Shown: positions 16,853 through 25,284, numbered from the stretch's first letter. The stretch: DNA of 64,000 nucleotides from Bradyrhizobium sp. Gha (GCF_900113735.1 NZ_FOQM01000028.1:15001-79000); one strand, 5' to 3'. The notes: generated from the letters alone by a model not told the origin. Numbers and translations: made by a program.

Positions 16853-18724
16853 ATGAGTGGAAGCGCGGCGGCGGTGATGGCAAGGCCCGCCTTTCGCAAG
16901 GTCGACTGGCTCGCGCGCGACATCGATGTCGAGCGGCGCGCTGACGGCACGGTGGTGCTGAGGTCGCGCATTCCCTTGCAGGCCTACGAAAAGCATCTTC
17001 CGGCTTCGCTCGCGAAATGGGCGAAGGAAGCGCCCGAACGCATCTGGCTCGCGCAACGCGGCGGGCCCGATCGCGAGTGGCGCAAGGTTTCCTACGGTGA
17101 AGCCAAGCGCACCGTTGATGCGCTGACGCAGGCGCTGCTGAACCTCGAACTCGACGGGCGCCCGGTCGCGATCCTCTCCGGCAATTCGATCGAGCACGCG
17201 CTGATGACGCAGGCCGCGATGCAGGCGCGCGTCCCGGCGGCCCCGGTGTCGCCGGCCTATTCGCTGATGAGCCACGATCACCTCAAGCTGAAATACCTGT
17301 TCGACCTGATCAAGCCAGCCGTGGTGATGGTGCAGGACGGCGCGGTCTTCGAGAAGGCGCTGAAAGCGCTCGATCTCACCGGTGTCACAGTCGTTCACGT
17401 CTCGCGGTCCTGTCAGGGCATCAAGAGCGTCAGCTTTGCCGATCTCGCCGCAACGCCCGTGACTAAGGATGTCGAAGCGTCGATCGCCGAGATTACGCCC
17501 GATACGGTCGGCAAGCTGCTGTTCACGTCGGGCTCGACCGGCATGCCCAAGGCCGTGATCAACACGCAACGCATGATGTGCGCCAATGCGGCCATGATGA
17601 TGCAGGTGCGGCCGCGCATGCCCGGCGGCCCTCTGGCCACTGTGCTCGACTGGATGCCGTGGAATCACACCATGGGCGGCAATGCCGCGTTCCATCCGGT
17701 GCTGATTGATGGTGGCACGCTCTATATCGACGAAGGCCGACCGATGCCGGGTCAATTCGAGGAGACGATCAGGAATCTTCGCGAGATCTCGCCGACCTAT
17801 TACGCCAACGTGCCGGCCGGCTACGCCGCGCTCGCGTCGGCCATGGAGAAGGACGACGCGCTGTGCCGCTCGTTCTTCAAGAACCTTTCGATCATGGCCT
17901 ATGGCGGCGCGCGATTGCCCGACGATCTCTATGACCGCATGCAGACGCTGGCCGTGAAGACCACCGGGGAGCGCATCGTGTTCTACACCGGCTGGGGTTC
18001 GACCGAGACCGCGCCGACCTCCACCGGCACCTATTGGGATACCGAGCGCGTCGGCCTGATCGGCCTGCCGTTCCCCGGCGTCGAACTGAAGATGGTACCA
18101 TGCGGCTCCAAGTACGAGCTGCGCCTGCGCGGCGTCAACGTCACGCCCGGCTATTTCGGCCAGCCTGACCTGACCAGGAAGATGTTCGACGAGGAAGGCT
18201 TTTACTGCATTGGCGATGCCGGCATCTTCGTCGACGAGTCCGACCCGGTGAAGGGCATCATCTTCGCGGGGCGTGTCGTGGAAGACTTCAAGCTCACCAC
18301 CGGCACCTTCGTGCATGTCGGTTCGCTCCGCACCGACGCGATCGCGGCTGCGACGCCCATCGTGCATGACGCGCTGGTCGCGGGACAGGATCGCGCTTTC
18401 ATTGGCCTTCTGGCGTGGCCGAACCTGCACGCTTGCCGCCAGCTCGTCGGCAATCCCGATCTCGGCTTCGAGGATGCGGTGAAGCATCCTGACGTGATCG
18501 CCTGCTTCAGGCGCGGGCTGGAGGTTCACAACAAGGAGTGCGAAGGCGCCAGCAGCCGCATCATCGCGCGCGCGATGTTGATGGCCGAGCCGCCCTCGAT
18601 CGACGGCAACGAGCTCACCGACAAGGGCTACATCAACCAACGCGCCGGCCTCGAGCGTCGCGCGGCGCTGGTCGAGCGGCTCTACGCCGACAAGCCGGAT
18701 CAAGACGTCATCATTCTCAAGTAA
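16853..18724 (+). CDS. Feruloyl-CoA synthetase-like AMP-dependent ligase
   Basis: A 623-residue adenylate-forming ligase, longer than usual FadD proteins. It has the P-loop LLFTSGSTGMPKAVI (about residues 222-236), DWMPWNHTMGGN, FYTGWGSTETAP (A5) and YCIGDAGIFVDE (A7). The terminal part KLTTGTFVHVG and the organisation fit the feruloyl-CoA synthase (Fcs) family. Its true acid is not known; a phenylpropanoid or other bulky acid is plausible. The ATG at 16853 has GGGAGA 6 nt upstream, and the longer open frame overlaps the crotonase gene. It is followed after 27 nt by an acyl-CoA dehydrogenase, supporting one operon. Confidence 0.85.
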   Translation: MSGSAAAVMARPAFRKVDWLARDIDVERRADGTVVLRSRIPLQAYEKHLPASLAKWAKEAPERIWLAQRGGPDREWRKVSYGEAKRTVDALTQALLNLELDGRPVAILSGNSIEHALMTQAAMQARVPAAPVSPAYSLMSHDHLKLKYLFDLIKPAVVMVQDGAVFEKALKALDLTGVTVVHVSRSCQGIKSVSFADLAATPVTKDVEASIAEITPDTVGKLLFTSGSTGMPKAVINTQRMMCANAAMMMQVRPRMPGGPLATVLDWMPWNHTMGGNAAFHPVLIDGGTLYIDEGRPMPGQFEETIRNLREISPTYYANVPAGYAALASAMEKDDALCRSFFKNLSIMAYGGARLPDDLYDRMQTLAVKTTGERIVFYTGWGSTETAPTSTGTYWDTERVGLIGLPFPGVELKMVPCGSKYELRLRGVNVTPGYFGQPDLTRKMFDEEGFYCIGDAGIFVDESDPVKGIIFAGRVVEDFKLTTGTFVHVGSLRTDAIAAATPIVHDALVAGQDRAFIGLLAWPNLHACRQLVGNPDLGFEDAVKHPDVIACFRRGLEVHNKECEGASSRIIARAMLMAEPPSIDGNELTDKGYINQRAGLERRAALVERLYADKPDQDVIILK

Positions 18725-18751
18725 CCGACACCAACAGCACGGACACGCGCC

Positions 18752-19879
18752 ATGAACTTCGATTTCTCCGACGACCAGAAGCAGCTCCGTGATCAGGCGC
18801 GCAAATTTCTGGCCGAGAAGTGCTCGCCCAAGGCGGTGCGCGTCGTCCTGGACGGCAAGGCGCCGTATGACAAGGAGCTGTGGAAGGGCCTTGCCGAGAT
18901 GGGCTTCCTGGGCGTCGCGATCCCCGAGGAATTTGGCGGCGCCGGTGCGGGCCACCTCGAGCTCTGCGTGATTGCCGAAGAGATGGGCCGGGCCAATGCG
19001 CCGGTGCCGTTCTCCTCGACCGTGTATCTCGCTGCCGAAGCACTGCTGATCGCAGGGAGCGACGCGCAAAAGAAGAAGTGGCTTCCCGCAATCGCCACGG
19101 GCGAGGCGATCGGCACGCTGGCGCTGTTCGAGGGCAAAGGCAATCCCACGCCGAAGAACGTGAAGCTGACGGCCGCGAACGGCGCGCTCAATGGCGTCAA
19201 GAAGCCGGTGCCGGATGGCGCCATCGCCAACTTCGCTGTCGTCGCTGCCCGCACGGGATCAAGTGGGCGCGAGAATGACATCTCGCTGTTCCTGGTTGAT
19301 CTCAGGGACCGCGGTGTCGAGGTCAAAAGCTTGACCAATCTCGATCCGACCCGCGGGCAGGCCGAGATCGCGTTCAACGACTGCAAGGCCGAGCCGCTCG
19401 GCGGGGCCGGCGAAGGCTGGAGCATCTTGACTCAGGTGCTCGACCGCGCGGCGGTGCTCTGTGCCTTCGAGCAGGTCGGCGGCTCCGACCGCACGCTGGA
19501 GATGGGCCGCGACTACGCGCTCGATCGCATCGCCTTCGGCCGCCAGATCGGATCGTTCCAGGCCATCAAGCACATGTTGGCGGATATGTACGTGTCGGCG
19601 ACGCTGGCACGTTCCAATAGCTACTATGGCGCCTGGGCGCTCTCGACCAACGCCGCCGAGCTGCCGGAAGCCGCGGCCGCCGCGCGCATCAGCGCGACGC
19701 AGGCGTTCCAGCATTGCGCCAAGAACAACATCCAGGTTCACGGCGGCATGGGTTTCACGTGGGAATTCGACTGCCACATGTACTACCGCCGCGCCAACGC
19801 GATGGCGCTCGGCCTTGGCAGCTTGTCCTATTGGGAAGATCAGCTGATCGACCGCATGCGCAAGAAGAACGCGGCGTAA
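18752..19879 (+). CDS. Acyl-CoA dehydrogenase (375-aa type)
   Basis: An FAD-dependent dehydrogenase that introduces the alpha-beta double bond into an acyl-CoA and passes electrons to ETF. The N-terminal helical domain begins MNFDFSDDQKQLRDQ. The C-terminal helical domain carries RIAFGRQIGSFQAIKHMLADM and VHGGMGFTWEFDCHMYYRRA. It is 375 residues, shorter than the next two dehydrogenases, and more diverged in the middle beta domain. In actinobacterial steroid clusters such shorter members pair with a larger one as a heteromer; that could apply here. It is followed by a palindromic repeat before the next gene. Confidence 0.9.
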   Translation: MNFDFSDDQKQLRDQARKFLAEKCSPKAVRVVLDGKAPYDKELWKGLAEMGFLGVAIPEEFGGAGAGHLELCVIAEEMGRANAPVPFSSTVYLAAEALLIAGSDAQKKKWLPAIATGEAIGTLALFEGKGNPTPKNVKLTAANGALNGVKKPVPDGAIANFAVVAARTGSSGRENDISLFLVDLRDRGVEVKSLTNLDPTRGQAEIAFNDCKAEPLGGAGEGWSILTQVLDRAAVLCAFEQVGGSDRTLEMGRDYALDRIAFGRQIGSFQAIKHMLADMYVSATLARSNSYYGAWALSTNAAELPEAAAAARISATQAFQHCAKNNIQVHGGMGFTWEFDCHMYYRRANAMALGLGSLSYWEDQLIDRMRKKNAA

Positions 19880-19887
19880 TCAGGGTT

Positions 19888-19984
19888 CGTAGGGTGGGTT
19901 AGCGCAGCGTAACCCACCATTGCCAATTATGAGGACGGACGGAAGTGGTGGGTTACGCCTTCGGCTAGCCCACGCTACGAAGAG
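19888..19984. repeat. Intergenic repeat, GTAGGGTGGGTTAGC family, copy 1
   Basis: Begins CGTAGGGTGGGTTAGCG and includes the inverse GTAACCCACC, then GTGGTGGGTTACGCC and CACGCTACGAAGAGC. The halves fold into two GGTGGGTTA/TAACCCACC hairpins. A related copy lies at 22506-22616. It separates two acyl-CoA dehydrogenase genes and ends about 14 nt before the next start. Confidence 0.75.
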
Positions 19985-19997
19985 CAAGAGAAATCCG

Positions 19998-21242
19998 ATG
20001 AACTTCGACGACACCCCGCAGGAAGCGGAATTTCGCAGCCAAGCGCGCGCGTGGATCGATGCCAACGCGCCCAAGCAGTACGAGGAGGAACTGCGCAAAT
20101 CCTCGCTCGGCCGCACCGTGCTCAAGAACGCCAATATTCTTGATGTCGCAAAGGCCTGGCAAAAGAAAAAAGCCGATGCCGGCTGGGCCTGCCTGCATTG
20201 GCCGAAGGAGTATGGCGGCCGCGGCTCGTCGCCGATCGAGCGCGTGATCTGGCAGCAGGAAGAAGGGCCGTTCGGCCAATTGTCCCGCATGTTCATCATC
20301 GGCCACGGCATGTGCGGGCCGACCATGATGGCGTTCGCGCGCGAGGAGCATAAGCGCACCTATCTGCCGCCGCTCGCATCGGGCGAGAAGGTGTGGTGCC
20401 AGCTGTTCTCCGAGCCCGCCGGTGGCTCCGACGTCGCAGGGCTGCGCACGCGCGCCGAAAAGGATGGCGACGATTGGGTCGTCAACGGACAGAAGATCTG
20501 GACCTCGGGTGCGCACTATTCCGACTTCGGCATCCTGCTCACCCGCACCGATCCCACCGTGCCCAAGCACAAGGGGCTCACCATGTTCTTCCTGGACATG
20601 AAGAGCCCGGGCGTTGAGATCAGGCCGATCAAGCAGGCGAGCGGAGCCTCCGACTTCAACGAGGTCTATTTCACCAACGTCCGCATCCCCGATCATCAGC
20701 GCCTCGGCGAGGTCGGCGACGGCTGGAACGTCTCGCTGACCACGTTGATGAACGAGCGCAGCGCGATCGGCGCCGCCGTCTCGACTGGTTTCCCTGAATT
20801 GTTCGAGTATTGCTCCGGCCTGATGCTCGAGGAAGGCCCGGCGATCGAGGATCGTGCGGTGCGCTCGAAACTGGCGAATTGGGCGGTGAAGGCGAGCGGG
20901 CTGAAATACACCAGCATGCGTGCCATCTCGGCGTTGTCGAGGGGCCAGCGCCCGGGTCCGGAGAACTCCATCGGCAAGCTGGTCGCGGGCTCGATGATCC
21001 AGGATGTTGCGACCTACGCGCTGGATCTGCAAGGCGCGAACGGCGTGGTCAGCGGCGAGGATGCCGAGCTGGCCGGCCGTTTCCAGGCGATGCTGCTGCG
21101 CGCGCCGGGCACGCGCGTCGAAGGCGGCACCGACGAGATCATGCGCAACATCATCGCCGAGCGTGTGCTGGGTCTGCCCGGCGACATCAGGGTCGACAAG
21201 GACGTGCCGTTCAACAAGATCCCGACCAAGGGAAGAGGGTAG
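19998..21242 (+). CDS. Acyl-CoA dehydrogenase (first of a tandem pair)
   Basis: A 414-residue acyl-CoA dehydrogenase beginning MNFDDTPQEAEFRSQAR. Motifs are LFSEPAGGSDVAGLRTRAE (FAD/substrate contact), VNGQKIWTSGAHYSDFG, GLTMFFLDMKSPG and, near the end, VEGGTDEIMRNIIAERVLGLPGD. It parallels the next gene almost along its whole length, so the two are tandem paralogues. The ATG at 19998 is chosen because its N-terminus matches the paralogue; upstream sequence belongs to the repeat. Substrate unknown. Confidence 0.9.
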   Translation: MNFDDTPQEAEFRSQARAWIDANAPKQYEEELRKSSLGRTVLKNANILDVAKAWQKKKADAGWACLHWPKEYGGRGSSPIERVIWQQEEGPFGQLSRMFIIGHGMCGPTMMAFAREEHKRTYLPPLASGEKVWCQLFSEPAGGSDVAGLRTRAEKDGDDWVVNGQKIWTSGAHYSDFGILLTRTDPTVPKHKGLTMFFLDMKSPGVEIRPIKQASGASDFNEVYFTNVRIPDHQRLGEVGDGWNVSLTTLMNERSAIGAAVSTGFPELFEYCSGLMLEEGPAIEDRAVRSKLANWAVKASGLKYTSMRAISALSRGQRPGPENSIGKLVAGSMIQDVATYALDLQGANGVVSGEDAELAGRFQAMLLRAPGTRVEGGTDEIMRNIIAERVLGLPGDIRVDKDVPFNKIPTKGRG

Positions 21243-21251
21243 AGGTCCGCC

Positions 21252-22496
21252 ATGAATTTCGACGACACCCCGCAGGAAGCTGCCTTCCGCGAGACCGCAC
21301 GTAAGTGGGTCGATGCCAACGCGCCGAAGGAGTTCGAGCAGGAGCTGTCAAAGTCTTCGCTCGGCCGCATCAGGCTTGCGAAGCATGACATGGTCGAGGT
21401 CGGCAAGGCCTGGCAGAAGAAGAAGGCGGAGGGCGGATGGGCCTGCCTGCACTGGCCCAGGGAATATGGCGGCCGCGGCGCGACGCCGATCGAGCGCGTG
21501 ATCTGGCAGCAGGAGGAGGGCGTCTACGGCAAGCTGACGCAACCGTTCCAGATCGGCGAGGGCATGTGCGGTCCGACCGTGATGGCCTGGGGCAGCGAGG
21601 AGGCCAAGCGCCGCTATCTGCCGAAACTCGCCGCGGGCGAGGAGATCTGGTGCCAGCTTTTCTCCGAGCCGTCCGCCGGCTCCGATGTCGCCGGCCTGCG
21701 CACGCGCGCGGAGAACAGGGGCGACAGCTGGGTCGTCAACGGCCAGAAGATCTGGACGTCAGGCGCGCACTACTCCGACTACGGCCTGTTGATCGCGCGC
21801 ACCGATCCAAATGTGCCCAAGCACAAAGGCCTCACCATGTTCTTCCTGGACATGAAGAGCCCGGGCGTCGAGGTCCGCCCGATCAAGCAGGCCAACGGCA
21901 TGCAGGAGTTCAACGAGGTCTATTTCACCGACGTGGTGATCCCCGATAGTCAGCGGTTAGGGGCGGTCGGCGAGGGCTGGAGCGTGTCGCTGACCACGCT
22001 GATGAACGAGCGCATGTCGATCGGTGCGCGGCTCGCGACCGGCGTCCCCGAGATGTTCGAGTTCTGCTCGAAGTTGATGCTGGAGAACGGGCTCGCGATC
22101 GACGATCCGGCCGTGCGATCGAAGCTCGCGAGCTGGGCGGTGAAGTCGAGCGGGTTGAAATACACGAGCTACCGCGCGATCTCGGCGCTGTCGAAGGGCG
22201 AGCGGCCGGGACCGGAAAACTCCATCGGCAAGCTGGTGTCGGGCCTGATGCTCCAGGAGATCGCGGCCTACGCCATGGACCTCCAGGGCGCGGCCGGTGT
22301 TTTCACAGGCGGCGACGAGGAGATTGCGCACGGCCAGTTCCAGCAGATGCTGCTGTCCTCGCCCTCGATGCGTATCGCCGGCGGCACCGACGAGATCCTG
22401 CGCAACATCATCGCCGAGCGCGTGCTGGGTCTGCCTGGCGACATCAGGGTCGACAAGGACGTGCCTTACAACAAGATCCCGACCAAGGGACGGTGA
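21252..22496 (+). CDS. Acyl-CoA dehydrogenase (second of a tandem pair)
   Basis: A 414-residue acyl-CoA dehydrogenase starting MNFDDTPQEAAFRETAR, 9 nt after its paralogue's stop. It shares LFSEPSAGSDVAGLRTRAE, VNGQKIWTSGAHYSDYG and GGTDEILRNIIAERVLGLPGD. Where the first paralogue has VEGGTDE it has IAGGTDE, the usual form in bacterial FadE proteins. The pair may form a heteromer or have diverged in chain specificity; this is inference from the duplication and context. Confidence 0.9.
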   Translation: MNFDDTPQEAAFRETARKWVDANAPKEFEQELSKSSLGRIRLAKHDMVEVGKAWQKKKAEGGWACLHWPREYGGRGATPIERVIWQQEEGVYGKLTQPFQIGEGMCGPTVMAWGSEEAKRRYLPKLAAGEEIWCQLFSEPSAGSDVAGLRTRAENRGDSWVVNGQKIWTSGAHYSDYGLLIARTDPNVPKHKGLTMFFLDMKSPGVEVRPIKQANGMQEFNEVYFTDVVIPDSQRLGAVGEGWSVSLTTLMNERMSIGARLATGVPEMFEFCSKLMLENGLAIDDPAVRSKLASWAVKSSGLKYTSYRAISALSKGERPGPENSIGKLVSGLMLQEIAAYAMDLQGAAGVFTGGDEEIAHGQFQQMLLSSPSMRIAGGTDEILRNIIAERVLGLPGDIRVDKDVPYNKIPTKGR

Positions 22497-22505
22497 ATTG
22501 ATCTT

Positions 22506-22616
22506 GTAGGGTGGGTTAGCCTTGCGGCCGTGCGAAGCGCGGTCCGGTGGGCGTAACCCACCTCTTTGGTTCACAAGAGACAGAAGTGTTACGCCTTCCC
22601 ACCCTTCGAAGAGCGC
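22506..22616. repeat. Intergenic repeat, GTAGGGTGGGTTAGC family, copy 2
   Basis: Begins GTAGGGTGGGTTAGCC, contains GGTGGGCGTAACCCACC and ends TTACGCCTTCCCACCCTTCG then AAGAGCG. It matches copy 1 at 19888-19984 in ends and hairpins, with a different central part. It lies between the last dehydrogenase and the nitroreductase. Confidence 0.72.
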
Positions 22617-22626
22617 GAGCAAATTC

Positions 22627-23328
22627 ATGGATGCAGAAGTGAGCCAGACCCAAGACCGCATCGACGTGCTCGAAGAGCTCCTCAACGAGCGCTACTCCGT
22701 CCGCGCCTTCCTGCCCAAGGAGGTCGATCGGCCCACCATCGAGCATGTGCTGACCACCGCACAGCGGACCGCGTCCTGGTGCAACAGTCAGCCCTGGCAG
22801 GTCATCATCGCCAGCGGTGAGGCGAAGGAGCGCTTCCGGCAATTGATCTACAAGGAGGCCTCGGCTGGTTTCGGCGACGATTATGATTTCACGCCGCCGC
22901 GCGAATATGTCGGGATCTATCTCGAACGCCGCCGCGAGAGCGGCTTCCAGCTCTACAACACGCTCGGCATCCCGCGCGGGGACAAGATGGGCTACGCCAA
23001 GCAGGCGCTGGAGAACTACAATTTCTTCGGTGCGCCGCATGTCGCCATCATTCACACCGACGAGCCGCTCGGCATCTACGGCGCGATCGATTGCGGGGCC
23101 TACGTCTCCAATTTCATGCTCGCGGCCCAGGCGCTCGGGCTCGGCACGATTCCCCAAGCCGCACTTGCGCGCCATTCCGGTCTGATCCGGCGCCACTTCA
23201 ACCTGCCTGATGACCGCCGCGTCGTTTGCGGCATCTCGTTCGGATATGCCGACGTCGCGCACAAGGTCAACAGCTACCGTACCTCGCGGGCAACGGTGGC
23301 CGACACGGTGACGTTCGTCGAGAAGTGA
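22627..23328 (+). CDS. Nitroreductase family flavoprotein
   Basis: A 233-residue FMN-dependent nitroreductase-fold protein. NERYSVRAFLPKEVDRPTIE at about residues 18-37 and the FMN-contacting TASWCNSQPW are typical. LGLGTIPQAALARHSGLIRR and VVCGISFGYAD complete the fold. Natural substrates range from quinones and nitroaromatics to enones. Its place after three acyl-CoA dehydrogenases could suggest an enoyl reductase role, but the intervening repeat leaves co-transcription open. It converges with ecfG. Confidence 0.88.
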   Translation: MDAEVSQTQDRIDVLEELLNERYSVRAFLPKEVDRPTIEHVLTTAQRTASWCNSQPWQVIIASGEAKERFRQLIYKEASAGFGDDYDFTPPREYVGIYLERRRESGFQLYNTLGIPRGDKMGYAKQALENYNFFGAPHVAIIHTDEPLGIYGAIDCGAYVSNFMLAAQALGLGTIPQAALARHSGLIRRHFNLPDDRRVVCGISFGYADVAHKVNSYRTSRATVADTVTFVEK

Positions 23329-23417
23329 GCGCGACAATCGCCGATCACACACACGCATGCCAAGACGGCCGCGCGAACGGCCGTCTTTACAGCTGTCGTC
23401 TTCAATCGATTGACGCG

Positions 23418-23966
23418 CTATCCGCCGCTGCCGCCGATCACGGCGCGCACGGTCTCGTCGGGCCCGAAATCCTCGGCGCCGTCGACATAGAGCAGCGCTG
23501 CGAGCTTCGAGCGCGCGCGGTTGACGCGGCTCTTGATGGTGCCGACCGCACAGCCGCAGATCGAGGCCGCATCTTCATAGGAGAAGCCGGAAGCGCCGAC
23601 CAGGATCAAGGCTTCGCGCTGGTCCTGCGGAAGCTTTTCGAGCGCACTGCGAAACTCCTCGAACTCGAGATGGGCGTTCTGCGAAGGCTGCGTCTTCAGC
23701 GTCTTGGCATAGTTGCCCTCGGCGTCCTCGACCTCGCGGCGCCGCTTGCGATAGTCGGAGCGGAACAGGTTGCGCAGGATCGTGAAGAGCCATGCGGGCA
23801 GGTTGGAGCCGGGCTGGAACGAGTCGATGTTGGCGAGCGCGCGCAACAGCGTCTCTTGCACCAAATCGTCGGCCCGATCCGCATTGCCGCTGAGCGAGAT
23901 CGCGAACGCGCGCAGGCTCGGCACGGCCGCCAGGATGTCGTCACGCAGGGAGTTCGTGAGAGGCAT
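23418..23966 (-). CDS. ecfG: EcfG-type sigma factor of the general stress response
   Basis: A 182-residue ECF sigma factor. Region 2 carries ADDLVQETLLRALANIDSFQ and PAWLFTILRNLFRSDYRKRRR; region 4 carries LPQDQREALILVGASGFSYEDAASICGCAVGTIKSRVNRAR. This is the EcfG group that directs RNA polymerase to GGAAC-N16/17-CGTT promoters in alphaproteobacteria. Its start overlaps the nepR stop by one base (TAATG), so the anti-sigma factor and sigma factor are translationally coupled. NepR holds it inactive until phosphorylated PhyR sequesters NepR. The neighbourhood with phyR makes the assignment secure. Confidence 0.95.
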   Translation of the reverse strand: MPLTNSLRDDILAAVPSLRAFAISLSGNADRADDLVQETLLRALANIDSFQPGSNLPAWLFTILRNLFRSDYRKRRREVEDAEGNYAKTLKTQPSQNAHLEFEEFRSALEKLPQDQREALILVGASGFSYEDAASICGCAVGTIKSRVNRARSKLAALLYVDGAEDFGPDETVRAVIGGSGG

Positions 23967-24199
23967 TAGTCCCTCCCATTATTGTCGTTAGAGCCCCCAG
24001 CTCCATTCTCGTTTTGGGATACACCTCCCGGCGCATCAAGCTTTTTGATGAGCTCCGCGAACCGGTCCGGCACCCCCTGCCGTACGACGTCGTCGTACAT
24101 CGCGCGCAGTTGGTGCCCGATCCGGGACTGGATCTCCGGAGTTAGGCCTCCCTTGCCGGGGGTCGTGCTTTTGCTGGCTTGAGACTTGAGATCTTTCAT
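23966..24199 (-). CDS. nepR: Anti-sigma factor NepR
   Basis: A 77-residue NepR protein. The core GLTPEIQSRIGHQLRAMYDD followed by VVRQGVPDRFAELIKKLD is the family's two-helix signature that grips EcfG. The N- and C-terminal tails are low complexity (SQASKSTTPGK; NGAGGSNDNNGRD), as expected for the intrinsically disordered ends. The ATG at 24199 (MKDLKSQ) is chosen over the open frame to 24298, which runs into the promoter region. It overlaps ecfG by one base and is divergent from phyR. Confidence 0.93.
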   Translation of the reverse strand: MKDLKSQASKSTTPGKGGLTPEIQSRIGHQLRAMYDDVVRQGVPDRFAELIKKLDAPGGVSQNENGAGGSNDNNGRD

Positions 24200-24298
24200 G
24201 ACCTGTTCCACGTTTCCCCGAGTTAAGTGACTGCAAAGTCGATAGGTTTTCTCAACCGGGAGCCGTTCCCTGGACGAGTTCAATTCGACGTCCGACAA

Positions 24299-24322
24299 AA
24301 AGTTCCGCCCTCGGCGGAACTT
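24299..24322. promoter_or_regulatory. Palindrome AAAGTTCCGCC/GGCGGAACTTT between nepR and phyR
   Basis: A nearly uninterrupted inverted repeat with a 3-nt CTC centre and arms of at least 11 nt, flanked by A and T runs. Each arm ends in GGAAC when read outward, the -35 element recognised by EcfG. It looks like a terminator but lies between divergent genes, where a terminator makes little sense, so a regulatory role is more likely. Confidence 0.55.
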
Positions 24323-24340
24323 TTGTTGGCCTGAGGCGTA
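24316..24340 (+). promoter_or_regulatory. Likely EcfG promoter of phyR (GGAAC-N16-CGTA)
   Basis: GGAAC at 24316-24320, 16-nt spacer, CGTA at 24337-24340, one base off the published CGTT. It points toward phyR, whose ATG is at 24408. Positive autoregulation of phyR by its sigma factor is known in related bacteria. Confidence 0.6.
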
Positions 24341-24407
24341 AACAGCCCAGCAGGGGAACCCGGGCCCCCCGTGTTGCCAAGCCGGCCCGAAGATGAATGG
24401 AGTGGGG

Positions 24408-25214
24408 ATGTCCCGTTCACAGCTCGTTGCTGAACACTTGCCGTTGCTGCGTCGGTATGCGCGGGCCCTGACGGGCAGCCAAGCCTCCGGCGACGCCTAT
24501 GTCGCAGCCATGTTGGAAGCCATGCTGGGGGACCCCTCGGTGCTCGACGAGAGCCATGGGCCTCGCGCCGGCCTGTTCCGGCTGTTCACCCAGATCTGGA
24601 ATTCGGTCTCGGTCAACGACGATTCCGAAGTTGCGACGCTGCCGATGCCGCCTGAGCGGCGGTTGTCCAACATCACGCCGCTGCCGCGCCAGGCCTTCCT
24701 GCTGCTCTCGCTCGAGGGGTTTTCCGAAGAAGAAGTTGCCTTTGTGCTCGGCACCGACGTCGCCGAGACCCGGCGGCTGGCCGACGCGGCAGGTCGCGAG
24801 ATGGCGGCCGAGATCGCCACCGACGTGCTGATCATCGAGGACGAGACCTTCATCGCCATGGATCTCGAGAGCCTGGTGAAGAATCTCGGCCACAACGTCG
24901 TCGGCGTCGCGCGCACCCATGCCGATGCCGTGGCGCTGGCCAAGAACAAGCGGCCGGGTCTGATCCTCGCCGATATCCAGCTCGCCGACGGTTCGTCGGG
25001 CCTGGATGCGGTCAACGAACTGCTCCGTACCTTCGAGGTGCCGGTGGTGTTCATCACCGCCTATCCGGAGCGCTTCCTCACCGGCGAGCGTCCGGAGCCA
25101 GCCTTCCTGATCTCAAAACCGTTCCAGCCCGCGATGGTGTCGGCGGTGGCAAGCCAGGCCCTGTTCTTCCAGCGCAACTCGCGCAACCGCGCGCCGAAGG
25201 CGCCGGCGGCTTGA
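24408..25214 (+). CDS. phyR: PhyR, anti-anti-sigma response regulator
   Basis: A 268-residue protein. The N-terminal half (residues 1-135) is a sigma-factor-like domain, with LPLLRRYARALTGSQASGDAYV as region 2 and LPRQAFLLLSLEGFSEEEVA as region 4, that mimics EcfG. The C-terminal half is a receiver domain: acidic E144/D145, phospho-acceptor D189 (LILADIQLADG), T217 and K237 (ISKPF). Phosphorylation exposes the mimic, which sequesters NepR and frees EcfG. No sensor kinase gene is adjacent, so it is encoded elsewhere. The ATG at 24408 has GGAG 5 nt upstream; an ATG at 24393 would add five residues. Confidence 0.95.
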   Translation: MSRSQLVAEHLPLLRRYARALTGSQASGDAYVAAMLEAMLGDPSVLDESHGPRAGLFRLFTQIWNSVSVNDDSEVATLPMPPERRLSNITPLPRQAFLLLSLEGFSEEEVAFVLGTDVAETRRLADAAGREMAAEIATDVLIIEDETFIAMDLESLVKNLGHNVVGVARTHADAVALAKNKRPGLILADIQLADGSSGLDAVNELLRTFEVPVVFITAYPERFLTGERPEPAFLISKPFQPAMVSAVASQALFFQRNSRNRAPKAPAA

Positions 25215-25253
25215 CGAGGCGCCGGCGGCGTAAGCAGGCCTCTATCGATACCG

Positions 25254-25284
25254 AAAACGGCGCGTCGCAAGGCGCGCCGTTTTT
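25254..25284 (+). terminator. Rho-independent terminator after phyR
   Basis: Arms AAAACGGCGCG and CGCGCCGTTTT with an 8-nt loop and a run of five T. It lies about 40 nt past the phyR stop and, being symmetric, can also stop transcription from the minus-strand gene on its right. Confidence 0.88.

Noticed and set aside
16799..19069. 756-codon minus-strand frame
   Set aside because: It is antisense to the feruloyl-CoA-synthetase-like gene and the dehydrogenase, both with clear motifs. His/Arg/Gly-rich composition is typical of shadow frames in GC-rich DNA.
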